DNA of 31,548 nucleotides from Pelagophyceae sp. CCMP2097. Its lineage: Eukaryota > Sar > Pelagophyceae. Shown here piece by piece: positions 10,339 to 21,195 of the stretch. Below the pieces are notes generated by a model. That model made no database searches and had not been told where the DNA came from. It saw only the letters and a list, made by a program, of their open reading frames with translations. The stretch covers positions 445,370 through 476,917 of the forward strand of contig MU657171.1 of NCBI GenBank assembly GCA_026770575.1. The letters run 5' to 3'. The translations under genes and the position numbers were made by a program. Position 1 is the stretch's first letter. The number at the start of each line of letters is the position of its first letter.

Positions 10339-13300
10339 TTATGTCGCAGTGTGGGCCCGGCTGGTCCGGGGCGTTTCGTTCTTCTTGGGCGCGTTTTCGG
10401 GCCACCTTTTCCCGTCGTCGTTGGCCTTTGCGAGGTCGCCGAGGCGGCGGAGCGCGCCGTCCTGGTTGGCGAGCGAGTCGAAGTGGTGCGCGCGCCGCTC
10501 GTCGTTGTGCTCCTCGAGCGCCGCGCGCACGCCGGAGACCTGCGCCCGCAAAGCGCAGCCGACGACGACGACGGCCGCCAGCACCGCCGCCACGGCAGCC
10601 AGCACCGCCGCCGCCGCCGCCGCCGCGAACGCAAACGTGTCGTCGATGGACAGCACGATCTGGCGCCGCGGCGGCGCCGCGCCGGGCTCGGGCGCGGCCG
10701 CGGCGGGCGGCGGGACGGGGTAAGCGGCGGGCGGCGGGACAGGGTAAGCGGGGGCGGCGTAGGCGTTCCACGCGGCGGGCGCCTCGCCGGCGTCCTGCAG
10801 CCCAGCGTAGTGCATTTCGACGTGCCTTTCGGCGTGTCTCTCGGTGTGCCTCACAGCGACGGGCCTCTCAGGGGCCGCCTGCGCGGGCTCCAGCGCGTCC
10901 GCCGCGGGTGTCGCCGGTGGTCGGCTTTCCGATTCGGCTTGGGGCGCGTCCGACGCCGCGGCGCCCGCGTCGTCGGTACGCGCCGCGGCGTCGTCGGTGC
11001 GCGCCACGGCGTCGGTCGCGCGGAGCATGTCGGCGCGGAGCGCTGCGGAATCTGCGGCGGCGCGGGCGTCTTGTCTCGCGAGCGTGGCCGAGTAGCACTG
11101 CTGGAGGTGGTGGAAATAGAGCTCGGTGATGGATTGGTGGATCTCGTAGGCCTTGATCTTGTCCATCAGAGTCTTGAAAATGGACTCGAATTGCGCCGAC
11201 TGCGCCCCGACGCCGCCGACGGCCACGTCCACCGAGGAAGCCTTGGCCCGCGTCTTGGCCAGCATGCGCTCCTTAAAGTCCTTAAAGTCGAGGCGCTCCA
11301 AACAGTCCGCCGCCGACGCCCCCGGCGCCGTCCGGTTCGCCGACGCGCGGTCCTCGCCCGGCGCGGCGCATTCCTTGGGCGCGGCCGCCAAAGCGTTGGC
11401 CTTGGACGCGGCGCACGTCGCGTCCTTCTCCAGCCCGGCGGCGTCAGAGGCCATCATGGCGGCCGGCGGCGCCGTCGACTGGTCCGCATACTCCGCCCTG
11501 GAGGCCTCCGCCGTGGGTACAACCGCTAGCGCCGCTGCAGCCTCATCGACGCCCGCCGGCGGCGCCGCCGCGTCGGACTCCGCCCTCGGAGCCGGCGCTG
11601 CATCCGACGCTTCTGGAAGAGCCGGCGAGCTCGGGACGACGCTGGACGATTCGTAGACGACGACGGGTTGCTCCGCCGCGGCCTCGTCGAGGACCTATTT
11701 TGCGAGTGTCTATCGATGCAGCCCCTCGGATGCTCTCTGGACACGCCGAGGATGCAACTCACGGTGCCGCCCTGCGCCGCGTCGTGGCCAGCCGCCTTTT
11801 GGGCCTCTGCGTCGCTTCCAGAAGGCCCGGCCTCGTCGGCGACCGCGGCCGCCGGGGGGCTGCTCGGCGCGTCGGCGGCGCCGTGGCCGCCCGGCGAGGT
11901 TTCGTCGCCGCACGGCTGGACTGCCTCGTCGGCGGGCCGCTCCTCGGACTCTGCGGTGGCTTCGAGCGTCATCGAAGAGTCGGGCGCACTCTCCTCCGCC
12001 GCGTCGACCGGCGCGCTCGCCTCGGCCGCCTTGGGCTCATCGGCCGGAGGCTCGGCAGGCAGAGGAGGCGCCTCCGCCTCCGCCTTGATCAGCCCGAGCC
12101 TAGGGATTGAGGCCTCTTCGCGGGGACCCTTTCCCGGCACGCGCCACCTGCCGCTCGGCGATTCGGATCCCGGCGCGTCTCGAGGGTCCTCTGTGCCCGC
12201 CGTGCTCCAACGCTGCGCAATACTTTCCAGCGACGACGGAGAAGGCCGACTGGACGATGTCGTTCGTCTTGACTTTACCCGACGTCTTGTTGGCGGACCC
12301 GGCGTCGGTGTCGCTCGCTTCCCTCGACGGCACATACGTGTCATTCCTCGCCGGCGCCGCGCCATCGCCGGGCGCGGGCGAGTCTTCGGCGCCCCGCGCG
12401 GGCGCCTCGTCCACCACCTGGAGGCTCGCCGTCGCGGGCGCGTCGTCGCCCGCGACCGCCCGCGCCTCGTCGTCGCCGCCGGGCGCCGCGGCTTCCGGCG
12501 GCGCCTCGGCCGGCAGTGCCGCGGTGGCGTTCGCCTCGACCGGCGGCGCGTCGGGACCTCCGAGAACAGCCAGGTGGTCCTCCGAGAACGAAGCCAGGTG
12601 GCGAGTCAGGTCGTCCTACAGTCGTTCGCCGTCGGCACCCTTCGCCCCTCCCGCCTTTTCGGGCAAGCCCCCGCGAGCAAGGCGCACCTCGTGCCTTTCG
12701 AGGTCCGAGTGGAAGCCGGCCATCATGGTGACGCCGTGGACTTTGATCTGCGAAACGGTGCAGACGAACTGGTCGCCGTGGTGCGAGAGGAAGCGGAATT
12801 TCAGGTAGCGGACCCAGCGCGGGTCGGCGATTTGGAAGCGCTGCTCGCGCTCGCCATAGACGGCCTCGAACGTGCCCAGATGGAGCCACTCCTTGGTCGG
12901 GTACGTCTGCGAGCCGAGGACGTCGAATTCGCGGACTGCGGAAGAGTACTTTTCGTACTGCGCCAAGATGATCTCCCGCGCCTGAATGTCCTCGGACAAG
13001 CCAATGACCAGAATCTTCTTGTCCGCGCAGGGCGTGTTGCCGTACTTGTCCTTGTCGTCGAGTAGCAGGTTGTGAAAGCCTTTTGACGTCGGCGACGAGT
13101 CGAGGACGACGGCGCCGGAGGCCATCGAAGCGTAATTGATTACCGTCTTGCGCTTCGCCTCGGGCGCCGGGCCCGCGTCCAAGTCGTCCTCGTCGTCGTC
13201 GGGCACCATCAGGCTGACCTTGGGCGGCGGCACGAGGGCCGCCTTGGGCGGTTCCTTGGGCACCTCTTTGGCCGCCTCCTTCGCCGCCTCCCTGGCCGCC

Positions 13301-13527
13301 TCCTTGGGCGCCTCGGCGGCGGCGGCCGGCGCCGCGGGCACGCCGTCGGCCGGCGCCGCCTCGGCGCCTCCGCGCGCGGCGTCGGCCGCGTCCGCCAGCG
13401 GATTATCCAGGACGGTTCCGCCCTCGAGAGCCGCCGCCTCGGCGTCGCCCACATCGGCGCGGTTCGCCAGGCACAGCACCAGGACGAGGACGCAGCGCGC
13501 CGCCACGCGGCTCCGCGCGCGCATCAT
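10339..13527 (-). CDS. SUN-domain membrane protein, SUCO/SLP1 (mid-SUN) type (4 exons)
   Basis: SLP1/SUCO-type proteins sit in the ER or nuclear envelope membrane with a luminal SUN domain. Exons are 13527-12688, 12615-12224, 12099-11763 and 11694-10339, all phases matching, giving 974 aa. Seen in order: a signal peptide or anchor (residues ~5-22, LVLVLCLA core); an Ala/Lys/Glu linker; the SUN domain at ~128-268 (NYASMASGAVVLD, then the KWVR-like DPRWVRYLKF block and a final VHG); a long low-complexity acidic, Pro/Ala-rich middle; a conserved C-terminal helix at ~688-722 (FESIFKTLMDKIKAYEIHQS), the block typical of this family; and one Ala/Val-rich membrane segment at ~877-906 followed by a charged tail. 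The central SUN with a C-terminal membrane span fits mid-SUN proteins rather than C-terminal SUN1/2. It is divergent with a kinesin gene. Confidence 0.88.
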
Positions 13528-14038
13528 CTCGAAGCCGGCCAAAGTCCAAAGTTCAGGCTTCGCCCGATTCTCGAAAGTTGACTTCGGGCCGAAAGGTCGC
13601 AAACCGTCGATGTCTTTAGACACCTCACGCTGCGACGTTGAACACGGCCCAGAGACGGGTTACAGACACGGTTGGGTGAGCCGCTCCGGGCGGCCGGAGA
13701 CGGGCAGGTTGCCTTTTTGCCCCACTTGTGGATTAGATTACATGTAATCCAAGCCACATCATCGATGAGCACGTTGCGACGGCCAACCCATAAACGGAGG
13801 AAAGGAGCCCGCTACGACGCAGCTGCCCACCACGACGACGCTGGTGCCCACGCCATAGCCGTGCATACAATTGTAATAACAGGAAGATTCCTTGTAAAAC
13901 GGCGCAGCCGGCGGAATTGTTCCAGTGCGATCGAATGGAGAAATTTCGAAACTGTCGTTAATATCGGCGAAAGGTCGGACCGCCGCCGAGGCACGGGCAG
14001 CGGGAGGGCGGGGCCGCCGCCGCGCGGGCGCGCGCACC
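13528..14038. promoter_or_regulatory. Divergent promoter SUN protein / kinesin
   Basis: This 511-bp gap lies between two start codons. It contains a perfect 14-bp palindrome GATTACATGTAATC at 13736-13749, an AT-richer stretch at 13860-13960 (including AGAAATTTCGAAACT near 13939), and several TTC/GAA runs upstream of each gene. No TATA box is evident. No coding sequence is convincing. Confidence 0.5.
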
Positions 14039-16955
14039 ATGGGCAGCGAGGCGACGAACGTCCGCGTCGCGGTGCGGTGCCGGCCGCTCAACAGCAAGGA
14101 GTCGGCGCGGGGCTGCGGCACCGTCGTCGCCGTGGACCAGACGGGGAAGACCATCAAGGTCACCGGCCGCGAGGGCGTGCGTTGCCGTCCGCTTCCGCCC
14201 GCAGCGCCGGGTGCAATCAGCCCGCGGACCCGCGGAACCCAGGATGCCGAGGGCAAGAACGCGTACACGTACGACTTCGTCTACCCTCCGGAATCCTCGT
14301 GCGTCGGCATTGCACCGCGCGGCCGCGGCCCCTGCTTGGCATATGACCTCGCCGCGGCCCTTGCTTGGTTGCGGGCGGCCCGCGCGGCGCGCGGATGCGC
14401 CGGGAGCGGCGGGCGCGTAGGCAAGTCCAAGTCTACGACGACATCGGGCGGCCCTTTGTGGACAAGGCCTTTGAGGGCTTCAACGGGACGATCTTCGCCT
14501 ACGGCCAGACGGGATCGGGCAAGACGCACACGATGATGGGCGTCATGAACGATTCCGACTTGCGCGGCGTCATCCCGCGCCTCACCGACGACCTCTTCGG
14601 CCGCGTCGCATCGGAGGTGAGCGGCGAGAAGATGGTCCAGGTGACCGTGTCGTACCTCGAGATCTACAACGAAGTCATCCACGACCTGTTGAATCCTCAA
14701 GCCGGCGAGTCGCTCAAGATCCGAGAGCACCCGGACACGGGCATCTACGTCGAACGGCTCTGCGAGCTCGTCACCACCGACTCGGCCGACATCTTCCGAC
14801 TGTGAGCGGCCGCGCCGGGCGCCGAGGGTCCGTCTTCCTTTTCGGCGCCGGACGCCCGCTTCGTAGGCTGGAGCAGGGCAACCGGCTGCGCAAGGTGGCG
14901 ACGACTGCGATGAACGACACTTCCTCTCGGTCGCACTCGGTATTTACTTTAAAGGTGCAGCAGAAGATAACGGCGGTGCTGGAGAACGGCAACCAGCGCG
15001 AGACGGAGCTCGGCGCCAAGCTCAACCTCGTCGACCTCGCCGGGTCCGAGCGCGCTTCCAAGACGGGCGCCGAGGGCACGACTCTCAAGGAGGGCGCCGC
15101 CATCAACCAGTCGCTCATGGCCCTCGGCGGCGTCATTAACGCTCTATCCGAGGGCGCGCCGTTCGTCCCGTACCGCAACTCGAAGCTGACTCGGCTTTTG
15201 CAAGAGTCCTTAGGCGGCAACGCGGCGACGATGATGGTCGCCAACGTCTCGCCCGCCGACTACAACACAGAGGAAACGATCGGCACTCTACGCTACGCCT
15301 CTCGAGCCAAGACGATTAAGAACGTCGTCACGCGCAACGAGGACGTCCACGAGCGCGTCATCCGAGAGCTCCAGGAGGAAATCGAGCGCCTTCGGTCGCA
15401 GCTCGGCGGCGGCGGTTCGGGCAAGGCGTTGACGCCGGCGCAGGAGACGCAGATGGAAAAGGATCTGGAGGACAAGGTGGCCCTCGAGGAGCGCATTCAG
15501 GCCATGGAGACGGCAAAGGCGACGGAGTGGGAGCGGCGCGAGGAGCTCACTCGCGAGCTGCAGGAGGAGCGGCAGAGCAATCTGAACCGGCAGATCAACG
15601 ACGTCATGTCCAAGGTAAAGGCGCAAAAGCTGGCGCTGATCCACGCCGTGCGCACGCTGCAGGAGAAACGCAACGCCGCGGCCAAAAAGCTCCACGCCGC
15701 CACGGAGTTGTACAAGGGCTTCAAGCAGGAGCTCGAGGTCACCATGCGCGACTACGAGTCTTACCAGGCCGCGTTGGACCGGCTCGACGAGTCGGACCCG
15801 GCCTACGAGCGCACGAGCGAGGAACTGCTGAGGCTGTTGGGCGGCATCGAGCGGCAGCGCGCCAAGCTCATGGGTGTGCGGGGCGACGTCCAGGCGCACA
15901 AGGCGGCGCTGACGGATTTGGACGACAAGGTCGCGCAGCACAAGGCCGAGCTCCAGGCGGCCGCGTCGACCATCGGCGAGCACGACCGGCTGCGGCAGGC
16001 CATCCAGGACGAGGAGCGGCGGGCGTTCCAGTCGCAGCGCGACAAGTACCTCGAGGAGCAGCTCGCCGAGGAGCGCGCCCGGCTGGAGCACGACGCGTCG
16101 GCCGTGCGCCGGCGCGAGTCCGACGTTTTAGAGTCGTCGGCCGTCATGCAGCGCCAGTACGAAGTCTCCGTCGGCGAGACGGCCGCGGCGAAGCGCCGCG
16201 CGGACCTCCTGGCCCAGGAGCTGGCGCTGGTCAAGTCGGAGCAGTCGCACGCGCGCGAGCAGCTGGCTGTGGTCCAGGGCGACCTCGACCACGCGCGCGA
16301 GGAGCGCGCCAAGCTCGAGGAGGACGCCGCGATCACCGAGGCGCGGCTCCGCGCCGCCGAGGACGAAAACGAGGCGGAGCGCCACGCCGCGGTAGAGGCG
16401 CAAGAGGAGCTCGCTGCCGCGCACGCGCAGACGGCGGAAATCGAGGAGCAGCTCCGGAAAGCGCGGCAAGAGGTCGCCTCCGTGCGCCACGCGCACGCCG
16501 CAGAGGCCAAGCTCGCCGGAAGCAAAAGCAAGGCGCCCGCGGCCGGCGGCGGCCCGGCCGTCGCCGAGGCCAAGGCTCTCGAGGACGGCGCGGCGCGGGC
16601 CAAGGCCCTTGAGGACGACGCGCTGCGGGCCGACGCGGACGTGCTGCGGGCCGACCTCGCGCGGGCGCTGCGGGACCGGGACGTGGCGGACCGCGACCGC
16701 GCCGACCTGGAGCAGGCGCTGCGCGAGGGCGAGGAGGCGCGGGTGCAAATGGCGGCGCAGGCCAAAGACAACGAGTTTGCAATTTTTAAGAGCGTCATGG
16801 ACGCCGCCGCGACGGAGCGCGCGCGGGCCCAGGCCGACTTTGCGAGGTTGCAGCACCTGCTCCAGCAGGCGGCGCGCGACATTGTCTACCTGACAAAGTT
16901 GAACAGCGACTACAAGCGCGAGCTCGACATCCAAAGTCGCTTCGAGGACGGCTAG
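14039..16955 (+). CDS. Kinesin, N-terminal motor, kinesin-2-like (4 exons)
   Basis: Plus-end-type microtubule motor ATPase. Exons are 14039-14176, 14243-14298, 14421-14801 and 14867-16955, giving 887 aa. The motor domain starts at once (VRVAVRCRPLN). It has the P-loop GQTGSGKTHTM (~93-103), switch I NDTSSRSH (~207-214), switch II LVDLAGSE (~247) and the KLTRLLQESLGGN block. The neck reads NEDVHERVIRELQEEIERL, most like kinesin-2 (KIF3/KIF17), so an intraflagellar transport role is possible but unproven. From ~residue 345 to the end the protein is almost continuous Glu/Arg/Ala coiled coil. No cargo-binding globular tail is recognised. The 66-nt first intron (14177-14242) is in frame and stop-free. 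Confidence 0.93.
14322..14368. repeat. Short direct repeat in kinesin intron
   Basis: GCCGCGGCCCCTGCTTGG at 14322-14339 recurs with one change at 14351-14368, inside intron 14299-14420. It may be a trace of slippage or of an inserted element. Confidence 0.55.
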
Positions 16956-16971
16956 CGTGTGCGCGGCCATG

Positions 16972-16979
16972 TATATAAA
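16972..16979 (+). promoter_or_regulatory. TATA-box-like element
   Basis: TATATAAA stands alone in GC-rich sequence, 17 bases after the kinesin stop codon and 166 bases before the sulfotransferase ATG. It could be that gene's core promoter or simply kinesin 3' UTR sequence. Confidence 0.4.
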
Positions 16980-17144
16980 TTGTGCCCAGAGGCGTCTTGA
17001 CAGGCGGGACGGGGCCAGACGTACGCCATGTCACCCAACCCCGTTTAGCGAGTTTTACTTTAAACGTTTAGCGAGTACGGGGACGCGGCTCTCGGGCGTC
17101 CGCAACGCGCCGCCCCGCGGGAGGCTCGCCGTCCCGCCGGCGCC

Positions 17145-19286
17145 ATGGGGCGGCTGCAGACGTGGGTCGTGCTCCTCTGCGCCGCGACTCTCTGCCTCCA
17201 CGTCGCGTTCCTCTACCACCGCCTCGCCGGCGAGGCCCGGACCGGCGGCGCGCGCGCGGGCGGGCAGCGCCTCGCGCGACGCGACGCGCTGCTGCCGGGC
17301 CCCGCGAGCCGCGGGTTGCGCTTCCGGCGCGGCAAGCTCCGGCTGCCCGCGGCGCGCAGAGGTACCCACCGCCCCGAGGGACACCACACCGCCGCGCGGG
17401 ACGGCCCAGGCACGCGGCGAGGTGTAGGCGTCACCGAGGCGGGGGCGTCCGACGTGGGCCGCGCGTCTATGTGGTCAAAACGGCTCGCGCGCGCGCCCGC
17501 GTCTGGGCGACAGCCGCAGAGGCTTGAGCAGCGCCGGTGGGGAGACGCGCGGCCGAACACCACGGGTGCTCGCGGAGTGCCTCTATCAGGTATTCCCCGG
17601 CGCCGCCGGCGGGGGCGCGCCTCACGGGCGAAAACGCTTGGGTCGCGGAGACTGGCGGTTTGTGCCTCCGCCGGAGCGGCGAGACGGCCATGCCGACGTT
17701 CGCGCCGACGCCGGCCGGCGCCGCCAACGCGACAGACGTTTCCCGAAGCGTGCTCCGGCGCGTCCGGGAGTTTGAGGCCGCGCGCGTGGGCGCGCGGCGG
17801 CTGGCCGGTGTGGACTTTTGGAACGACGTGCCTTTCCGAGTCCCTCGCGGCTGCGCGACGCTCGTGCGGCGGCGCAAGCGATTCGGAAACGGCGCCGGCG
17901 ACGACGGCGCCTCGGCGGGCGACGCGGAGCCGGACGAGGCGCGCGGCGCCGTGGACAACGGCGCCGTGGGCTACTGCGACGCGGTCGCGTGCCTCCCAAA
18001 CATTTTTTTGATCGGCGCGTCAAAGGCGGGGACGACGACGCTCGCCGAGGCCTTGGTGGCGCACCCGCGCGTAGTGCGCATGAAGGCGGAGCCGCACACG
18101 CACGGCGAGACGCACGTCTTCACGGAGCCTGTCAACGCGCCGGCAGAGAGCGCCGCGCGCGCCTTCCGCCGCGTGAGGCCCGTGGGCCGCGAGCGCCTCG
18201 CCGAGCTGCGGCCCGAGGGCGACGGTCCCTGGGACCTGTCGAAGAGCGCGGGTGGTCCCGTCTACGTGCTCGAGTACACGCCGCACTACCTCGTCTTGCC
18301 AGACGCGCGGGACCGCATCTGCGCGGCGCTCTCGCTCGGCGGCCTTCCGTGCGAGGCGGCAAAGTTCGTGGTGCTCCTGCGCGACCCGGCGAAGCGGGCG
18401 TTTTCTCAGTGGGTCATGAAGACGCACATGCGTGTCATCGCTTACAACGAACGCCGAACCTTCGACCAAGTCGTCTTCGCGGGCAAGATGCGCACGGAGC
18501 GCTACGCCGCCTGCTGGGACGCCGCCCTCCAACGGCCCGCCGGCGCCTCCGCCGCCAACGCGTCCGCCTTCGTCGAGAGGATCCTCGGCCACCCCGCGCG
18601 CATCCTCGAGGTCCGTCCCGCGGCCCGTGGGCCGGATTGAGACGCGCGGCGCAGGTCGCGGCGGAGTGCCCGCCGAAGAAGTTCGACGGCAATCTCTTTC
18701 AAGCGTACGTCCTCAAGTCGGCTTACTTTTACCAGCTCCTCCCCTGGTTCGCCACCGCCCCGGGCAACATCCACGTCTCGCTCCTCGAGCGCTTCGGCCC
18801 AGACGAACTCCGTACCGTACCCGAAACTGGCGTCCTTTGGGCTCCCCGCGCGGGCCGAAATGCACCCAAACCCGTTTAGATCCTCGACTTCGCCGGGCTG
18901 AGCCACGTCTCGACGGAAACGCGCCAAGGCTACGCGAGCCAGGCGGCGCTCGCCGACCTCGCAACGACCCACCGTCGGCGACGGGCCCACAAACCAACCG
19001 GGGGCGCCGGCCGAGGCTGCGACGGCCCCCTTTTGGCGCGCGGGCGCTCCGTCGACCGTCGAGCTAGGCGACTGCGCGGCGCAACGCGGCCCGCGACGGC
19101 GGCGCTGCGGAGATTCCGCCGATCTTGAAAGAGCGCCTCGATCGCTTCTTCGCGCCGCAAAATCTACTCCTCGACGCCCTCCTCATGCCCATCCTCGGCA
19201 AACCCACCGGCTACCCGACGCCGGATACGCTCCCAAACAGGCCCCGAGGACCGCCGCGCGCCACCGAGACTGCAGACGACCCGTGA
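17145..19286 (+). CDS. Type II membrane sulfotransferase (about 5 exons)
   Basis: Transfers sulfate from PAPS to a carbohydrate or protein acceptor, probably in the Golgi lumen. A short cytoplasmic N-terminus is followed by one hydrophobic anchor (residues ~7-24) and a basic stem. The PAPS 5'-phosphosulfate loop is GASKAGTTTL and the 3'-phosphate site is LLRDPAKRAFSQW. C-terminal blocks SAYFYQLLPWF, ILDFAGLS and LKERLDRFFAPQN are typical of Sulfotransfer_1-type enzymes. Likely exons are 17145-17361, 17532-18610, 18655-18816 and 18880 to about 18973, then a last exon in another frame from about 19068 to the stop at 19286. I could not phase the last junction with a GT donor, so the C-terminus is tentative. 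NAT and NAS sequons occur. The acceptor cannot be told from sequence. Confidence 0.8.
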
Positions 19287-19581
19287 CGCGCAACGAAGGG
19301 GCACCACAAGGCTCCATCGACCGACCTGGGGAGTCTCCTTCCCGACATCCGACGGCCCCCTCGAGGACAGGGCCGTCGGAGACGCGTTCCCCGAGACGGC
19401 ATACAAGAACATGGGTCGTCGTTACTGTTTTTTGAAGTACCGGCGACCACCGAGGGCGCTCGGGCGTCCAGCGCGTGGGGAAGGCGCAGGCAGGCTGGGA
19501 TTACCGCGGTGGCGTCACTCGATATTAAAAAAGGGAGACGTCGCAGGGCTGCGAGGCGCTTTTTTTCGAATGCGCCTCTGT
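19287..19581. other. Convergent 3' region
   Basis: 295 bases between the sulfotransferase stop (+) and the stop of the ShKT-repeat gene (-). No motif, repeat or gene is recognised. Confidence 0.4.
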
Positions 19582-21195
19582 CTAGCAAGTTCCGCACGTC
19601 ACGGGGCAGCCGACGAACGCCTCGACGCCGCCCGCGTCCTCCTTTTGGCAGCGCTTGCCAGTATTCCCGGCGACCCAGTCGCAGGGCTTCTCCGGCTGGC
19701 CACCCTTTAACCACGTCGCCGAGTCGGCGCAGACGGCATCGTCCTTCGCGCCGGCGCACGTGCCGCACGCCGCCGGGCATCCGACCGATGCCTTGACGCC
19801 GTCGGCGTCGGACTTGTTGCAGCGCTCTTTAGCGTTGAAAGCCACCCATTCGCAGGGCTTCTTCGGTTGGCCGTCCTTGAACCACGTCGGCGAGTCGTCG
19901 CAGACGGCATCGTTATCGCTGTCGCAAGTGTTGCAGGCCACGGGGCAAGCGACCGCCCCCAAGACGTCGTCGGGGTCGGACTTTTCGCAGCGCTTGTCAG
20001 GCTTTCTGGCAACCCAGTCGCAGGGCTTCTTCGGCTGACCGCTCTTGAACCACGTCGCTGAGTCGGCGCAGACGGCATCGTCGCCGGCGGCATCGTCGTC
20101 CTTCGCGCCGGCGCACGTGCCGCACGCCGCCGGGCATCCGACCGATGCCTTGACGCCGTCGGCGTCAGACTTGTTGCAGCGCTCTTTAGCGTTGAAAGCC
20201 ACCCATTCGCAGGGCTTCTTCGGTTGGCCGTCCTTGAACCACGTCGGCGAGTCGTCGCAGACGGCATCGTTATCGCTGTCGCAAGTGTTGCAGGCCACGG
20301 GGCAAGCGACCGCCCCCAAGACGTCGTCGGGGTCGGACTTTTCGCAGCGCTTGTCAGGCTTTCTGGCAACCCAGTCGCAGGGCTTCTTCGGCTGACCGCT
20401 CTTGAACCACGTCGCTGAGTCGGCGCAAACGTCGATGACGACAGTCGGGGGCGTCGGGCCCGGCGTCGTCGCAAACGAAGGTTTCGGCGTCGGGACCGAC
20501 GTCGGGTTGTGGGTCGGGCTATGCGTCGGGTCGTGGGACGGGCTATGCGTCGGGTCGTGGGTCGGGCTATGCGTCGGGTTCGCCGTCGGGTCCGCCGTCG
20601 GGCGCGGCGTCGTCCCGGCAAATGAAGGTTTCGGCGTCGGGATTGACGTCGGGTCGTGGGTCGGGCTATGCGTCGGGACCGACGTTGGGCGCGGCGTCGG
20701 GCGCGGCGTCGGGTTCTTCGTCGGGTCCGCCGTCGGGCGCGGCGTCGGGCGCGGCGTCGGGTTCGGCGTCGGGTTCGGCGTCGGGCGCGGCGTCGGGCTG
20801 GGCGTCACGACGGCCACCGCGGCCACTTCTAAGCTTTGGACCATGCTGGAGTGGAACTTGCAGTAGTAGGCGAGAGTGCCTTTATAGTCTGCGGGGATGG
20901 TAAACGAAATGGACCCCGAGCTCCCTGACATGCCGCCGGCGCCGCCGTCGGGGTGGTTCTTGCTCACGACAAAGGTCGGTTCGACGTTCCGGGCGGCGCC
21001 GATGGCGAACGGGTGGTTCGCACTGATGCCGAACGCCCCGGCGTTGAAGACGTACGACTCGCCCGGTTGGAACTTGAACCCGATAGGATTGGGCGAGATC
21101 GTATAGTACGGCTCAAGGAAACGCCCGCCCGAGACGGCGAACTCCACGACGGCGCCCACACTCGCGGCGCCCGCGACCAGCAAGAAACGGAGCAT
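19582..21195 (-). CDS. Secreted cupredoxin-like protein with PT linker and five ShKT-type domains
   Basis: Single exon, 537 aa. It opens with a signal peptide (MLRFLLVAGAASVGAVV). Residues ~20-125 form a cupredoxin-like domain whose H61 (NHPF), C112, H115 and M118 (CKFHSSM) are the His-Cys-His-Met ligand set of a type 1 copper site. A Pro/Thr linker (~131-265) of PT-x-x and PTPKPSF units follows, likely O-glycosylated and extended. Five cysteine domains then run to the end, each C-x15-C-x10-C-x13-C-x3-C-x2-C and ending CPxxCxTC, the ShKT pattern common in algal secreted and cell-surface proteins. Domains 1-2 and 3-4 are near-identical copies. It probably sits outside the cell or in the wall. 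Electron transfer or copper handling is possible, but substrate and partner are unknown. Confidence 0.85.
   Translation of the reverse strand: MLRFLLVAGAASVGAVVEFAVSGGRFLEPYYTISPNPIGFKFQPGESYVFNAGAFGISANHPFAIGAARNVEPTFVVSKNHPDGGAGGMSGSSGSISFTIPADYKGTLAYYCKFHSSMVQSLEVAAVAVVTPSPTPRPTPNPTPNPTPRPTPRPTADPTKNPTPRPTPRPTSVPTHSPTHDPTSIPTPKPSFAGTTPRPTADPTANPTHSPTHDPTHSPSHDPTHSPTHNPTSVPTPKPSFATTPGPTPPTVVIDVCADSATWFKSGQPKKPCDWVARKPDKRCEKSDPDDVLGAVACPVACNTCDSDNDAVCDDSPTWFKDGQPKKPCEWVAFNAKERCNKSDADGVKASVGCPAACGTCAGAKDDDAAGDDAVCADSATWFKSGQPKKPCDWVARKPDKRCEKSDPDDVLGAVACPVACNTCDSDNDAVCDDSPTWFKDGQPKKPCEWVAFNAKERCNKSDADGVKASVGCPAACGTCAGAKDDAVCADSATWLKGGQPEKPCDWVAGNTGKRCQKEDAGGVEAFVGCPVTCGTC
19741..20427. repeat. 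Recent in-frame 357-bp tandem duplication within the ShKT gene
   Basis: The block 19741-20070 matches 20098-20427 with a single difference (19810 G against 20167 A). The period is 357 nt (119 codons), covering two ShKT domains. A 15-nt expansion next to the junction adds an extra Asp/Ala stretch to one copy. Confidence 0.92.
20440..20805. repeat. PT-rich coding repeat
   Basis: Degenerate 12-nt units (GTCGGG plus six variable bases on the + strand) encode PT-x-x repeats in the minus-strand gene. The opposite strand therefore shows an open Val/Gly-rich frame that is only a shadow. Confidence 0.85.

Noticed and set aside
10153..11529. 458-aa + strand frame opposite the SUN gene
   Set aside because: Arg/Gly/Val-rich shadow of the SUN gene's last exon.
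15288..16970. Large minus-strand frames opposite the kinesin coiled coil
   Set aside because: Low-complexity mirrors of a Glu/Ala/Arg-rich coiled coil.
20402..20866. Val/Gly-repeat + strand protein
   Set aside because: It is only the complement of the PT-repeat linker of the cupredoxin gene.
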